Assembly (NCBI GenBank): GCA_020852175.1
Contig: JADZBH010000012.1
Location: 1 to 64,000, forward strand
Direction: 5' to 3'
Length of the DNA: 64,000 nucleotides
Source: Bryobacterales bacterium
GTDB taxonomy: Bacteria > Acidobacteriota > Terriglobia > Bryobacterales > Bryobacteraceae
Both the position numbers and the translations under genes were made by a program. The notes below the pieces were generated by a model. The model was given only the letters and a program-made list of their open reading frames with translations, was not told where the DNA came from and ran no database searches. Position 1 is the stretch's first letter. Every line of letters begins with the position of its first letter. Below, piece after piece: positions 8,119 through 15,938 of the stretch.

Positions 8119-8763
8119 CTATCGCTTCGTCAAATCGCGGAGGTAGATGTCCTTGAACCGCATGTTGCCTTCGCCGCCCGAATGCAGTTGCAGCGCGATG
8201 AACCCGTCGTGCGACCTGGGCGAAGGATCCGTGAAGTCGATCATCTCCACGCCGTTCAAAACGGCCACATAGCGGTTGCCTTCCACCTTCAACTGATAGT
8301 CGTTCCAATCGGTTTGCCGCACCACGCCGCCTTTTTCGGGAGCGGGCCACACGATCCACTGCCGGCCGTCGCCATAGACGCCGCCCGTGTGCTGATTGAT
8401 GTTGCAGTCGATTTCAAATTGCAGGCCCTGGCTCACGTCGGCCGTGCCCGGCTTGAAATCGACGTGAAAGAAGACGCCGCTATTGCCTTTGCCCTCGCAT
8501 TTGAAGCGCAGCGACATGTGGAAGTCGGTGTACTTCTTCGCGGTTTGCAGATAGCCGTAGTCCTTGCCGAGCGCCTCGCCGTGAATGGAGCCGTCTTCCA
8601 CCACCCACTTCTCCTTGCCGATGACCGTCCAACCCTGCAAAGTCTTCCCGTCGAACAGTTGCACCCAATCGGCGCCGGGCAGCGGAGGGCGCTGGGGGCG
8701 GGATTGCGCGAAGGAAAGGGCGGCAAGCAGCAGGCCGCAGGCGGCCACGGGTATCAGTCTCAT
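8119..8763 (-). CDS. Exported DUF1080 (3-keto-disaccharide hydrolase-like) protein
   Basis: This 214-aa protein has a signal peptide (about 1-19, ending SFAQ) and one DUF1080 domain: WVQLFDGKTLQGW, then DFHMSLRFKCEGKGNSGVFF, QGLQFEID and NDYQLKVEGN. The fold is a concanavalin-like beta sandwich. Members from Planctomycetes and Bacteroidetes have been characterised as 3-keto-disaccharide hydrolases, and others occur as sugar-binding modules; which applies here is not clear. It should act in the periplasm or outside the cell. A TACACT element ends 6 bases before the ATG, so the mRNA may be nearly leaderless. The HDAC-family gene follows closely. Confidence 0.85.
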   Translation of the reverse strand: MRLIPVAACGLLLAALSFAQSRPQRPPLPGADWVQLFDGKTLQGWTVIGKEKWVVEDGSIHGEALGKDYGYLQTAKKYTDFHMSLRFKCEGKGNSGVFFHVDFKPGTADVSQGLQFEIDCNINQHTGGVYGDGRQWIVWPAPEKGGVVRQTDWNDYQLKVEGNRYVAVLNGVEMIDFTDPSPRSHDGFIALQLHSGGEGNMRFKDIYLRDLTKR

Positions 8764-8769
8764 GGGTGT

Positions 8770-8775
8770 AGTGTA
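8770..8775 (-). promoter_or_regulatory. -10-like element TACACT, leaderless spacing, for the DUF1080 gene
   Basis: On the minus strand the sequence reads GGCGCTACACTACACCCATG. The hexamer is followed by 6 bases and then the ATG. If it is a -10 box, transcription would begin at or next to the start codon. No Shine-Dalgarno sequence fits in between. Confidence 0.45.
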
Positions 8776-8825
8776 GCGCCCCGGATCCGGGCCTGGGGCC
8801 AGGCTTGGAGTACGCTGGGTAGGTC

Positions 8826-9233
8826 ATGAGCCTGGGAGACCTGACCAAGCAGATCGCGAAAGAGGTTGTCGGCGCGCAGGTCGATGAGGTGATGGGAAAC
8901 CTGCGCGGCGCGGAGGCGACTGTCTCCGGCGCGGCGGTCCCGTCCGCCGAAGGCCCTGCCGCGCTCATCATGGCGGAGGTGCAGAAGATGCAGTCCGCGC
9001 TCAAGGACGATAAGGAACTTGTGGTGCACTGCGAGGCGGCGGGCGAACGGTTGCGCGTGGTGGAGATGTTCGCCCCCTCCTCGCGCGTGCTTGTATTGAC
9101 GGGCCTGGACCCGGGCCGGGTGGTGACGCGCGTCATCGCCGGCGCCGATGCCGTGCAACTGGTGTGCAAACCGGCTTCGGTGAGCGATGGCGCCAAGCCT
9201 TTGCGCCTGCGCTTTGTCGCGGCCAAGCCGTAG
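8826..9233 (+). CDS. Unrecognised small cytoplasmic protein
   Basis: This 135-aa protein has no signal peptide or transmembrane segment. The first 60 residues look helical (LTKQIAKEVVGAQVDEVMGN, ALIMAEVQKMQSALKDDKEL). The rest alternates as beta strands (LVVHCEAAGERLRVVEMF, SRVLVLTGLDPGRVVTRVIA). I do not recognise the family. The gene is single, divergent from the DUF1080 gene, and has a TACGCT element 9 bases before the ATG. Codon use and GC content match its neighbours, so it is likely a real gene. The two-part look (helical N-terminus, beta C-terminus) is all that can be said. Confidence 0.6.
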   Translation: MSLGDLTKQIAKEVVGAQVDEVMGNLRGAEATVSGAAVPSAEGPAALIMAEVQKMQSALKDDKELVVHCEAAGERLRVVEMFAPSSRVLVLTGLDPGRVVTRVIAGADAVQLVCKPASVSDGAKPLRLRFVAAKP

Positions 9234-9238
9234 CCGCC

Positions 9239-9856
9239 CTACTGGTGCGCCAGGCGGAACTGGTACAGCAGAGGCCGCGTGAGAGAGCCGGGCAGGCTCA
9301 CGTGGGCCGTCTCGTTCTTTTGAATGATGGTCAACTCCCGCGAGATCATGCGCGGGCCGGCCTGGGTGTCCACGCACTCGCCACGCGCCCGCATCAACGA
9401 ATCGTCGCAACGGGGCAGCAGCCGCGGTTCGGGCGGCGGCGACGAGGTGAGCCGTAGGGCCTCGCTCTCGCCGAGCGGCGCGGGTGAGATGATCCAGAAC
9501 ACCTGATCGTGCCCCGCCGGCCCGTCGATGCGGAACGATGCCTGGGTCGAGGGCACACGGTACTCCTGTGCCGCCTGCACGGCGTTGTCCATGCCCGTGC
9601 CGGCGTTGGGAAACAGCAGTGCGCGCGCGCCGCTGGTTCCATGATTCACCACGTACACATACCCGGCGAAGTTGGCCTTGAAACGGAAGCGGACATGCTC
9701 GCCCCGCTGCATCACCCGGCCGGGCTCGGCGGGCGTCCACTGCGCGCCCTCCATGCGATCCAGAGTGACATCCAGCCACCGCGCCGGCTGGGCCCGTTTC
9801 GGGGTTTGCCCCGCCGCCGCCAGGGCCAGAAGGAGGATGGCCAGACGCCGCATCAC
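9239..9856 (-). CDS. Exported DUF4384-domain protein (short)
   Basis: This 205-aa protein has a signal peptide (about 1-16) and a DUF4384-like beta domain. Its core reads GEHVRFRFKANFAGYVYVVN, followed by LLFPN and a segment ending FWIISPAPLGESEAL. The pattern is shared with the adjacent upstream gene and with the C-terminal part of the kinase at 15935-17497. DUF4384 is a poorly understood domain, often found attached to kinases or caspase-like peptidases and thought to be extracytoplasmic. The start overlaps the stop of the upstream DUF4384 gene by 4 bases. Its place opposite the kinase-caspase operon suggests a shared function, which is inference. Confidence 0.75.
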   Translation of the reverse strand: MMRRLAILLLALAAAGQTPKRAQPARWLDVTLDRMEGAQWTPAEPGRVMQRGEHVRFRFKANFAGYVYVVNHGTSGARALLFPNAGTGMDNAVQAAQEYRVPSTQASFRIDGPAGHDQVFWIISPAPLGESEALRLTSSPPPEPRLLPRCDDSLMRARGECVDTQAGPRMISRELTIIQKNETAHVSLPGSLTRPLLYQFRLAHQ

Positions 9857-10767
9857 TTCGCTCCGTGCGCCAGTTCGATATCGGCCACCACGCGCGCGTC
9901 TCCTGCGCGTGAGGTGCTGGCCACATAGACGGCGTTCTCCCGCCCGGCCGGACCGGAAGAAGCCGAGGCAGCGGGGCGCACCGGCACGGCCAGTTTGGCA
10001 TCGACGGTCTCGACAATCAGGTCCCGGCTGTACATCGCGCGCAGCCCGTTCACGCGGCCATCGGTAAGGTTTTGAGCGATCATCAGGGGCAGCTTGGCCG
10101 TTCCGGCGGGAGAGGAGGCCGGGCGGTTGCGCAACTGGTCGATCTGGGAATCGAGATCGGCCAGCGGCGCGCGCGAGAACACAAGGAAGATCTTCTCCGT
10201 GCCCGCCTGGTCGTCAAACGTGAAGGCTTGCGTGCTGGACGGCACATCGTACCCGCGCCGCGCTTCCACGCGGTTATCGCTCGCTTCGCGGCTGGGAAAC
10301 AGAGGTTTCCAAATGCCGCTGGACCCGCGCGCGATCAGGTAGAGATACCCGCTCTGGTTGGCCTCCACCTTTAACCGCACCTGGTCGCCGGAGCGGAAAT
10401 GATGCGTCGCCGGAACCTCCGACTCCGCCCCATCCTCGAGTTTGACCAGACTGTACCGGATGGCCACCGCCTTGTAGGCCACGGTGACGATGGGCGGCGC
10501 GGGTTTGTCCTCCCGTCTCGCGGCAGCCACCTCCACCGGCACGGACTCCGGCGCGGCCGCGGAGGCCTTCTTCCTCGCGGGAGCCGTTTTGGCCGCCGTC
10601 ACGGGCTTCGCCGAGGGTCTGGCCGCCGTTTGCCGCGTTTCGGGCGGCTTCGGCCTGGCCTCGGGTTTGCCGTCGTCGTAGAACAACTGGCGCGCCGTAA
10701 GGCCCTCCGGCGGCGTCTGCGCCAAAGCCGTCGCGGCCATCAGCACCATGGCAAGAATTCGTAGCAT
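9853..10767 (-). CDS. Exported DUF4384-domain protein (long)
   Basis: This 304-aa protein has a signal peptide (MLRILAMVLMAATALAQ), a Pro/Ala/Lys-rich linker (about 30-90) and a DUF4384-like domain (about 105-240): SLVKLEDGAESEVPATHHF, GDQVRLKVEANQSGYLYLIA, PLFPSREASDNRV and KIFLVFSRAPL. A Ser/Ala-rich tail follows. The ATG at 10767 is chosen over an upstream one because it begins a clean signal peptide and has GAGAGG 8 bases before it. It is the first gene of a two-gene unit and is divergent from the small exported protein gene at 10928, with which it shares a 160-base promoter region. Function is unknown. Confidence 0.78.
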   Translation of the reverse strand: MLRILAMVLMAATALAQTPPEGLTARQLFYDDGKPEARPKPPETRQTAARPSAKPVTAAKTAPARKKASAAAPESVPVEVAAARREDKPAPPIVTVAYKAVAIRYSLVKLEDGAESEVPATHHFRSGDQVRLKVEANQSGYLYLIARGSSGIWKPLFPSREASDNRVEARRGYDVPSSTQAFTFDDQAGTEKIFLVFSRAPLADLDSQIDQLRNRPASSPAGTAKLPLMIAQNLTDGRVNGLRAMYSRDLIVETVDAKLAVPVRPAASASSGPAGRENAVYVASTSRAGDARVVADIELAHGAK

Positions 10768-10927
10768 CGCACTGCCTCTCACTTTCGTACGCGACAAAAA
10801 ATCGTGCGGGCGATCTCCCATCGGCCTTTTTCACGCTTCCCCTTATGGTGACTTACCTGGGTATCGGTGGGGAAAGGGGGTATCATATTTTCATTCTGGG
10901 GCGGCTCCCAGCAGTCAGGAGGACTCT
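10768..10927. promoter_or_regulatory. Divergent promoter region between the DUF4384 pair and the kinase-caspase operon
   Basis: This 160-base gap separates two divergent gene sets. On the plus strand TATCAT at 10881-10886 resembles a -10 box and AGGAGG at 10917-10922 is an excellent ribosome site 5 bases before the ATG at 10928. No convincing -35 box or operator repeat is visible. Confidence 0.45.
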
Positions 10928-11548
10928 ATGGCTCAATGGCTCAGCATCCTATTGGCGTGGGCGATGCTGGTTTCACTCTCTCCGCGAACGAGTTGGGCGC
11001 AATCGGCGGGGCGTCCAACCATCCACATTCTGATCATCGAAGGCGAGGGCGCCATCAACAACATGCGCCAGCGCGTGGCGCGCGAGCCCATTGTCGAGGT
11101 GCGCGACGAAAACGACAAGCCTGTGGCTGGAGTGGCGGTCTTGTTCGCTCTGCCCAGCACCGGCCCTTCGGGCGCCTTCGCCAACGGTCTGACCACCTTT
11201 TCCACCACCACGGACAATCTCGGCCGGGCCATCGGAACGGGCCTGAAGCCGAACGGACTGGAAGGTCCCGTGCAAATGAAGGTCACGGCCACCCATCAGG
11301 GGCAGACCGTCTCCACCACGATCAATATGACGAACGCCATGGGCGCGGTGGCGGGCGCGGGTGCAGGCGCGGCCGCCGGAGGCAGTTCGGCGAAGCTGAT
11401 CGGGATTCTTGCCGCCATTGGCGCCGCCGCTGGCATTGGCGCCGCCGTGGCGTTGCGCAGCGGCGGAACCGCCGCGCCGTCCCCCTCGGCTCCCCGCCCG
11501 CCCATATCCATCTCCATCGGTACGGGCACCGTGGGAGGCCGGCCGTGA
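10928..11548 (+). CDS. Small exported protein with Ig-like body and glycine-rich hydrophobic tail
   Basis: This 206-aa protein has a signal peptide (about 1-25, ending SWAQ) and a central domain resembling a bacterial Ig-like/carboxypeptidase-regulatory fold: EPIVEVRDENDKPVAGVAVL, then TDNLGRAIGTGLKP and QMKVTATHQGQTVS. The tail contains a Gly/Ala-rich hydrophobic segment (about 145-180) that could span or pack in a membrane, then a Pro/Ser-rich end. The start at 10928 is set by AGGAGG 5 bases upstream. It is the first gene of a five-gene operon; its stop overlaps the next start (GTGA). I do not recognise a named family beyond the Ig-like pattern. Confidence 0.75.
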   Translation: MAQWLSILLAWAMLVSLSPRTSWAQSAGRPTIHILIIEGEGAINNMRQRVAREPIVEVRDENDKPVAGVAVLFALPSTGPSGAFANGLTTFSTTTDNLGRAIGTGLKPNGLEGPVQMKVTATHQGQTVSTTINMTNAMGAVAGAGAGAAAGGSSAKLIGILAAIGAAAGIGAAVALRSGGTAAPSPSAPRPPISISIGTGTVGGRP

Positions 11549-12453
11549 GAAATCCGCTTCCCGCACTGCTTCTCGCCGGCGCCGCCTTCGCGCAGGAAGG
11601 ATTTGTGAGCGGACCGTCGTTGGGGCTGCTCCACGACCCCGCGGCCCGCACGCTTCATACTGTCAATGGCATGCCCTCCGCCGCACTGATGAGTGCGCAA
11701 CTGCCTTCGGCGGATGGGACGGCGTGGTTGTCCGCGGCGCCCGGCGGGGCCTACGCGCTCGGACTCTCCTCGGAAACCGGCCAAGTGGTACGCATCACGG
11801 CCACAGGCCGCGAGACACTCGACGCGCTGCCCTCCGGCGCCCAGGGCGTCCGCTTCAGCCCATCCGGACGCTCGGCTTTGCTCCGCGCGGGCGAGCGCAT
11901 TGCCGCCGTCACCGGACTCGCCGGAACGTCCTCCGTATCCTGGGAGTTCACCGCGCCGGAAGGCGCCGCGCTGTCGATCAGCGACGATGGCTCACGTGCC
12001 CTCACGCTCTTTGAGGGCCGGCTGACACAGCACCGTAGCGATGGCTCCGCCAGCGAACTCATCGCTGCGGATGCCCGCCTGGCGGTTTATCTGGAGGACT
12101 CGCTGTCCGTCGCCGCGTTGACGCAGGAGGATGGCGTGCTGTTGCTTCTCGAAGGAGAGGAGACACGGCGTCTGCCGCTGCCGGAAGGCGCTGCCCATCC
12201 GGTGGCCGTGGCCGGCGATGGGAGCTACCTGCTGGCCGCCTCGGCGGAGGGACTGGTGGCGCGCCTCGCGCCGGACGGACGGGCCGCGGAAACCATCTCG
12301 TGCGCCTGCGCGCCCACCACCATCACCCGCACCAACCGCGGCTCCCTCTACCGCCTGAATGACGCGGGCGAAGGCCCCGTCTGGCTTCTCGACACGAGTG
12401 GCGCGCAACCCGCCATCCTCTTCATCCCGCCCTTTGTGAAGGAGGCGGAATGA
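11545..12453 (+). CDS. Exported beta-propeller-like protein
   Basis: This 302-aa protein starts with GTG inside the preceding stop (GTGA). It has a short hydrophobic leader (about 1-14, ending AFAQ). The rest is repetitive, with about six blocks of roughly 40-45 residues carrying strands such as GTAWLSAAPGGAYALGLS, GVRFSPSGRSALLRAG, LSISDDGSRALTLFEG and VAVAGDGSYLLAASAEG. The S.DG..A pattern is typical of TolB/WD40-like propeller blades. It has no enzymatic motif and may be a binding scaffold. It is coupled to genes on both sides in the kinase-caspase operon. The propeller assignment comes from the repeat pattern only. Confidence 0.7.
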   Translation: MRNPLPALLLAGAAFAQEGFVSGPSLGLLHDPAARTLHTVNGMPSAALMSAQLPSADGTAWLSAAPGGAYALGLSSETGQVVRITATGRETLDALPSGAQGVRFSPSGRSALLRAGERIAAVTGLAGTSSVSWEFTAPEGAALSISDDGSRALTLFEGRLTQHRSDGSASELIAADARLAVYLEDSLSVAALTQEDGVLLLLEGEETRRLPLPEGAAHPVAVAGDGSYLLAASAEGLVARLAPDGRAAETISCACAPTTITRTNRGSLYRLNDAGEGPVWLLDTSGAQPAILFIPPFVKEAE

Positions 12454-15400
12454 AACACCTGACGCGTTTCTCGTGGGCGCTGCTTCTGTTCGCCGCCGGC
12501 TTGCCGCTGGCGGCGCAAACCCTGCCACCCGGCTGCTACTTCGATCCGCAAACCGAAACCATCCGCTGCCCCGAGCCGAAGCCTTTTGAGTGCCAGGCTC
12601 AGGCTACGGCGACACCCACCATTCGTGCCGAAGGGGCGGCCGAACTGCTCGCGCCGCTCACCATCACCTGCACGGGCGGCACCCCCACGCCGGCGGGCAG
12701 CGTCCTTCCGCAGGCCACGCTGACGATCGCCATCGGTCCGAACGTGAATGTCACCTCGCGCCAGCTTGATACAAGCGGCGCCAGCGAGGCGCTGCTGCTT
12801 CTGGATGAGCCTTCGCTTTCCGGCCAGTATCCGTGCGAGACCGGCAGTGGTATCTGCACCGCCTACGGAAACGGCTCCGGTGCGGGCTACTATGGCGGCG
12901 GAACGCAGTCCCCAACGGCCCCGAACAACCGCAACGTCTTCCAGGGGTTCCTCGCCGGCGCGAACACCATCATCTTCCGCGGCATTCCGTTCGATCCGCC
13001 CGGCCAGGCCGGATCGCGCACATTCAATGTTCAGAATCTTCGCGTGAACGCCAGCCAGTTACAGGCTCCGCCGGGAGGGGGCGTCGCTGTGACGGCTACC
13101 GTTTCCATCAGCGGGCAGCAGGTCCCCCTCACGGAACCAACGCAGACGCTGGGCATTGCACGCGCCAGCACGCGCACGATCGTGCGCAACGCCGAGAACA
13201 CGCTCGACGCACCCGGCGGCGTGACGGCCAACACCTCGAACGCGGGCGCGCGCGTTCGCGTGGCCACGTTGCGGCTGAGCGAAAACGCCGCCACCGTGCT
13301 GCGCCAGCGCACCTCGGCCAGCGCCGCCGATATGAACACCGCGCCCGCGCCAGCCCCGCAGAACCAGGCCAGCGTGCCCTACCGTACCGAAACCGGATTC
13401 TACAACCCGGCCTTCCCGAGTCTGCCCGGCCGGGGCAACCTCGGCGTGGCCGGACTTGCCGGCAGCGGCACGCGCATCCGGGCCACGTTCACCCAGGTTC
13501 CCGGCGGCGTCACGCTCTATGTAGGCACGGCCAACGAAAACACCGCATCGGAATGGGCCCGGCTGATCGCCGTCAGCGCCGATGGCAGCGGCACATTCGA
13601 GCCCGTCCCGGCGGAGACCGGCTCAATGGCCCCCCTCGCCGTCACCAACGGCACGGCGACTGCCGTGTGGGAGGTGCTGCGCACGGACACGGCCGCCACG
13701 TCGAATCTCGACTTCCCCATTTACGCCTCCTACCCGGCGGGAGTCCGCGCGTCCGCGATGAGTGTCGATCTCGCCCTGGCGCCAGTGTCGGCGGCCCCCT
13801 CCTCGTCGGCCACCGCGCCCCTGCCGCGCTTCCTGTCCGCGGCAAATCCGGTCCGCCTGGTCCAGTTCGATCCAGGAACCACGGTCCCCCTGCCCGCGCT
13901 GCGCGCCACCCCGGCCACGCTCTCATTCACGCTGTTGCAGGGCACGAACTCCACGGCGCAGAACGTGCTTCTGGAGGCGCTGCTCTCCACCGTTCCGCAA
14001 AACGTCTCCTTCACGGCCACGCCAGGCACGGCGTTCCCCATGCAGGTGAATCCGTTGAACGGCCGGACGCCGGCCACCCTGGCGATCACCGCCGGAACGG
14101 GCAACCTCGCGCCGGGCAAATACACCGCCAACATCACGATTACGGCCTCCGGCGCAGCAAATTCGCCGCTGCTCATCCCCGTCGAATTGAATGTCACAGG
14201 CAGGCTGCAAATCACCAGCCTCAGCCCGAATACGGTTACCGCCGGACGGCCAGCCTTCGACCTCGCCATCGCCGGCGCCGGCTTCGCCAACGGCGCCCAG
14301 GTGCTGCTGGGCGGGCAGTCCATGACTCCGGCGTCCCTCACCCCCTCGCTCATCACCCTTCGCGTCCCCCCCGGAGCCATTGCCAGTCCCGGCTCCGTGC
14401 CGGTGCAAGTGGTGAACCCCGAGGGCGCCGAATCGAACACCATTCCGTTGAACGTATTGCCCGCGCCCGTTCTCACGCAGCTCGATCCCGGCACGGCCCT
14501 GCCCAACACGGCCATCACCATCGCCGTCACCGGCCGCAACTTCACGCGCGACCTCGCCATCCAGGTGAACGGCGCCAGCGTGGCTTCCACCTTCATCGAC
14601 GCCACGCGCATGAACGCCAGTATCCCGGCCTCGGCTCTGCCGCCGGGCGCCGCCAGCGTGAACATCTCCGGCCTTACAGCCGACGGCTTCGCCACCAACT
14701 CGCTGCCCCTGGCGTTGCAGTCGCCGCTCACGCTCGATTATGGCCCCGTGCAGGCAGGCGACCGCCAGGCCGCGGCCACCATCCGCGGCGCGGGCATCCC
14801 CACCGGTTCGCGCGTCGAGGCCACGCCGCCGGGAGGCGCGGCAACGGCCATCACGCCGGATTCGGTCAGCTCGACCGCCGTCGCCTTCACCTTGCCCGCC
14901 AGCCTGCTGGCGCAACCCGGCGCCATGACGATTCGCCTGCTGCCGCCGGGCGCCGCCGCCTCCGCGCCTCTGACACTCACCGTGCAGCCGGCCCCGGGCA
15001 TCACCTCGTTGTCGCCCTCGTCGCGTCCCGCCGGGAGCCCCGGCTTCACGCTCACGGTGAATGGCGCGAACTTCCTGCCCGGCTCAACCGTGCAGTGGAA
15101 CTCGACGCGGCTCGCCACCACCGGTGCCGGCGTTTCGCTGAGCGCCGAAGTGGCCGCCGCGCTGGTCGCCGCCCGCGCCCCGGTCAACGTCTCGGTCGAG
15201 GGTCCGGGCGGAGCCAAATCGAACTCAATGCCCTTTGAGATCGCTTTGCCCTCGCTGCCGTCCGTTACTTACGGCGGGTTGAACGTGGCCGCTTCGGGAG
15301 CGCGCGCCGACGCCACGCTTACCCTCGGCTCTGGGTTCCCCTCCGAGCTACAGGTGCAGTTCACGCTTACCTTCGCGCCCGACGGCAACCTGCCGAACGA

Positions 15401-15938
15401 CCGCGCCATCGTCTTTACCAACGGCCAGCGGCAGATCAGCGTCACCATCCCCGCCGGCTCCACGGCGCCTGTCCAGGTGAGCTTCCAAACCGGCTCCACC
15501 GCTGGCGTCGTCACGCTTACGCCGCGCTTCTTCGCGGGCTCCGCCGACGTAACCCCCGCCGGCGTGAGCAGCCGCTCCATCACCATCGGGCGGGCCGCGC
15601 CCATCCTGGCCGCCGAGATCCGCTGCCTGCGCTCCAGCGGAACCCAGCTCACCATCACCGCGACCGGCATCACGAATACGCGCGAGGCCAGCCGCGCCAC
15701 CTTCGAGTTCACCGCCGCCAGCGGCGAGACGCTCACCACTTCGTCGTTCCCCATCGACACCGCGGCGATGTTCGCCGGGTGGTTCAACAGCGCCATCGGC
15801 CAGCAGGAGGGCGGGACGTTCCTCTACACGCAAACGTTCAACGTCTCGCCGTCCAGCTCCGGCGTCGCCTCGGCGGGACTCAGTCTGACGAACGCGGCCG
15901 GAACGTCGGCGGTCCGCACCGCCCAGTGCACACAATGA
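12450..15938 (+). CDS. Large exported protein with BACON-like and IPT/TIG domains
   Basis: This 1162-aa protein has a signal peptide (about 1-23, ending PLAAQ). A Cys-containing N-terminal part (about 25-460) is of unknown fold. A BACON-like beta domain lies at about 485-585. A run of IPT/TIG Ig-like domains follows at about 586-670 (LQITSLSPNTVTAGRPAFDL), 671-755 and 847-930 (SPSSRPAGSPGFTLTVNGAN), with a degenerate repeat between. IPT/TIG repeats occur in acidobacterial and other surface proteins and usually bind ligands or other proteins. No catalytic motif, LPXTG or PEP-CTERM tag is seen. AGGAGG lies 5 bases before the start. The gene is coupled by ATGA overlaps to both neighbours. A surface adhesin or ligand-binding role is inferred. 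Confidence 0.78.
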   Translation: MKHLTRFSWALLLFAAGLPLAAQTLPPGCYFDPQTETIRCPEPKPFECQAQATATPTIRAEGAAELLAPLTITCTGGTPTPAGSVLPQATLTIAIGPNVNVTSRQLDTSGASEALLLLDEPSLSGQYPCETGSGICTAYGNGSGAGYYGGGTQSPTAPNNRNVFQGFLAGANTIIFRGIPFDPPGQAGSRTFNVQNLRVNASQLQAPPGGGVAVTATVSISGQQVPLTEPTQTLGIARASTRTIVRNAENTLDAPGGVTANTSNAGARVRVATLRLSENAATVLRQRTSASAADMNTAPAPAPQNQASVPYRTETGFYNPAFPSLPGRGNLGVAGLAGSGTRIRATFTQVPGGVTLYVGTANENTASEWARLIAVSADGSGTFEPVPAETGSMAPLAVTNGTATAVWEVLRTDTAATSNLDFPIYASYPAGVRASAMSVDLALAPVSAAPSSSATAPLPRFLSAANPVRLVQFDPGTTVPLPALRATPATLSFTLLQGTNSTAQNVLLEALLSTVPQNVSFTATPGTAFPMQVNPLNGRTPATLAITAGTGNLAPGKYTANITITASGAANSPLLIPVELNVTGRLQITSLSPNTVTAGRPAFDLAIAGAGFANGAQVLLGGQSMTPASLTPSLITLRVPPGAIASPGSVPVQVVNPEGAESNTIPLNVLPAPVLTQLDPGTALPNTAITIAVTGRNFTRDLAIQVNGASVASTFIDATRMNASIPASALPPGAASVNISGLTADGFATNSLPLALQSPLTLDYGPVQAGDRQAAATIRGAGIPTGSRVEATPPGGAATAITPDSVSSTAVAFTLPASLLAQPGAMTIRLLPPGAAASAPLTLTVQPAPGITSLSPSSRPAGSPGFTLTVNGANFLPGSTVQWNSTRLATTGAGVSLSAEVAAALVAARAPVNVSVEGPGGAKSNSMPFEIALPSLPSVTYGGLNVAASGARADATLTLGSGFPSELQVQFTLTFAPDGNLPNDRAIVFTNGQRQISVTIPAGSTAPVQVSFQTGSTAGVVTLTPRFFAGSADVTPAGVSSRSITIGRAAPILAAEIRCLRSSGTQLTITATGITNTREASRATFEFTAASGETLTTSSFPIDTAAMFAGWFNSAIGQQEGGTFLYTQTFNVSPSSSGVASAGLSLTNAAGTSAVRTAQCTQ

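Noticed and set aside
10748..10927. Upstream extension of the first operon gene
   Set aside because: The AGGAGG site before 10928 and the signal peptide that starts there make the longer frame unlikely.
11340..11480. Repeated GGCGC/GCCGCC words that look like a repeat array
   Set aside because: They encode the Gly/Ala-rich hydrophobic tail of the exported protein; there is no regular unit or spacer as in CRISPR.
15779..15934. Upstream extension of the kinase frame
   Set aside because: This part is the out-of-frame end of the IPT/TIG gene; the kinase start at 15935 overlaps the stop as in the neighbouring junctions.
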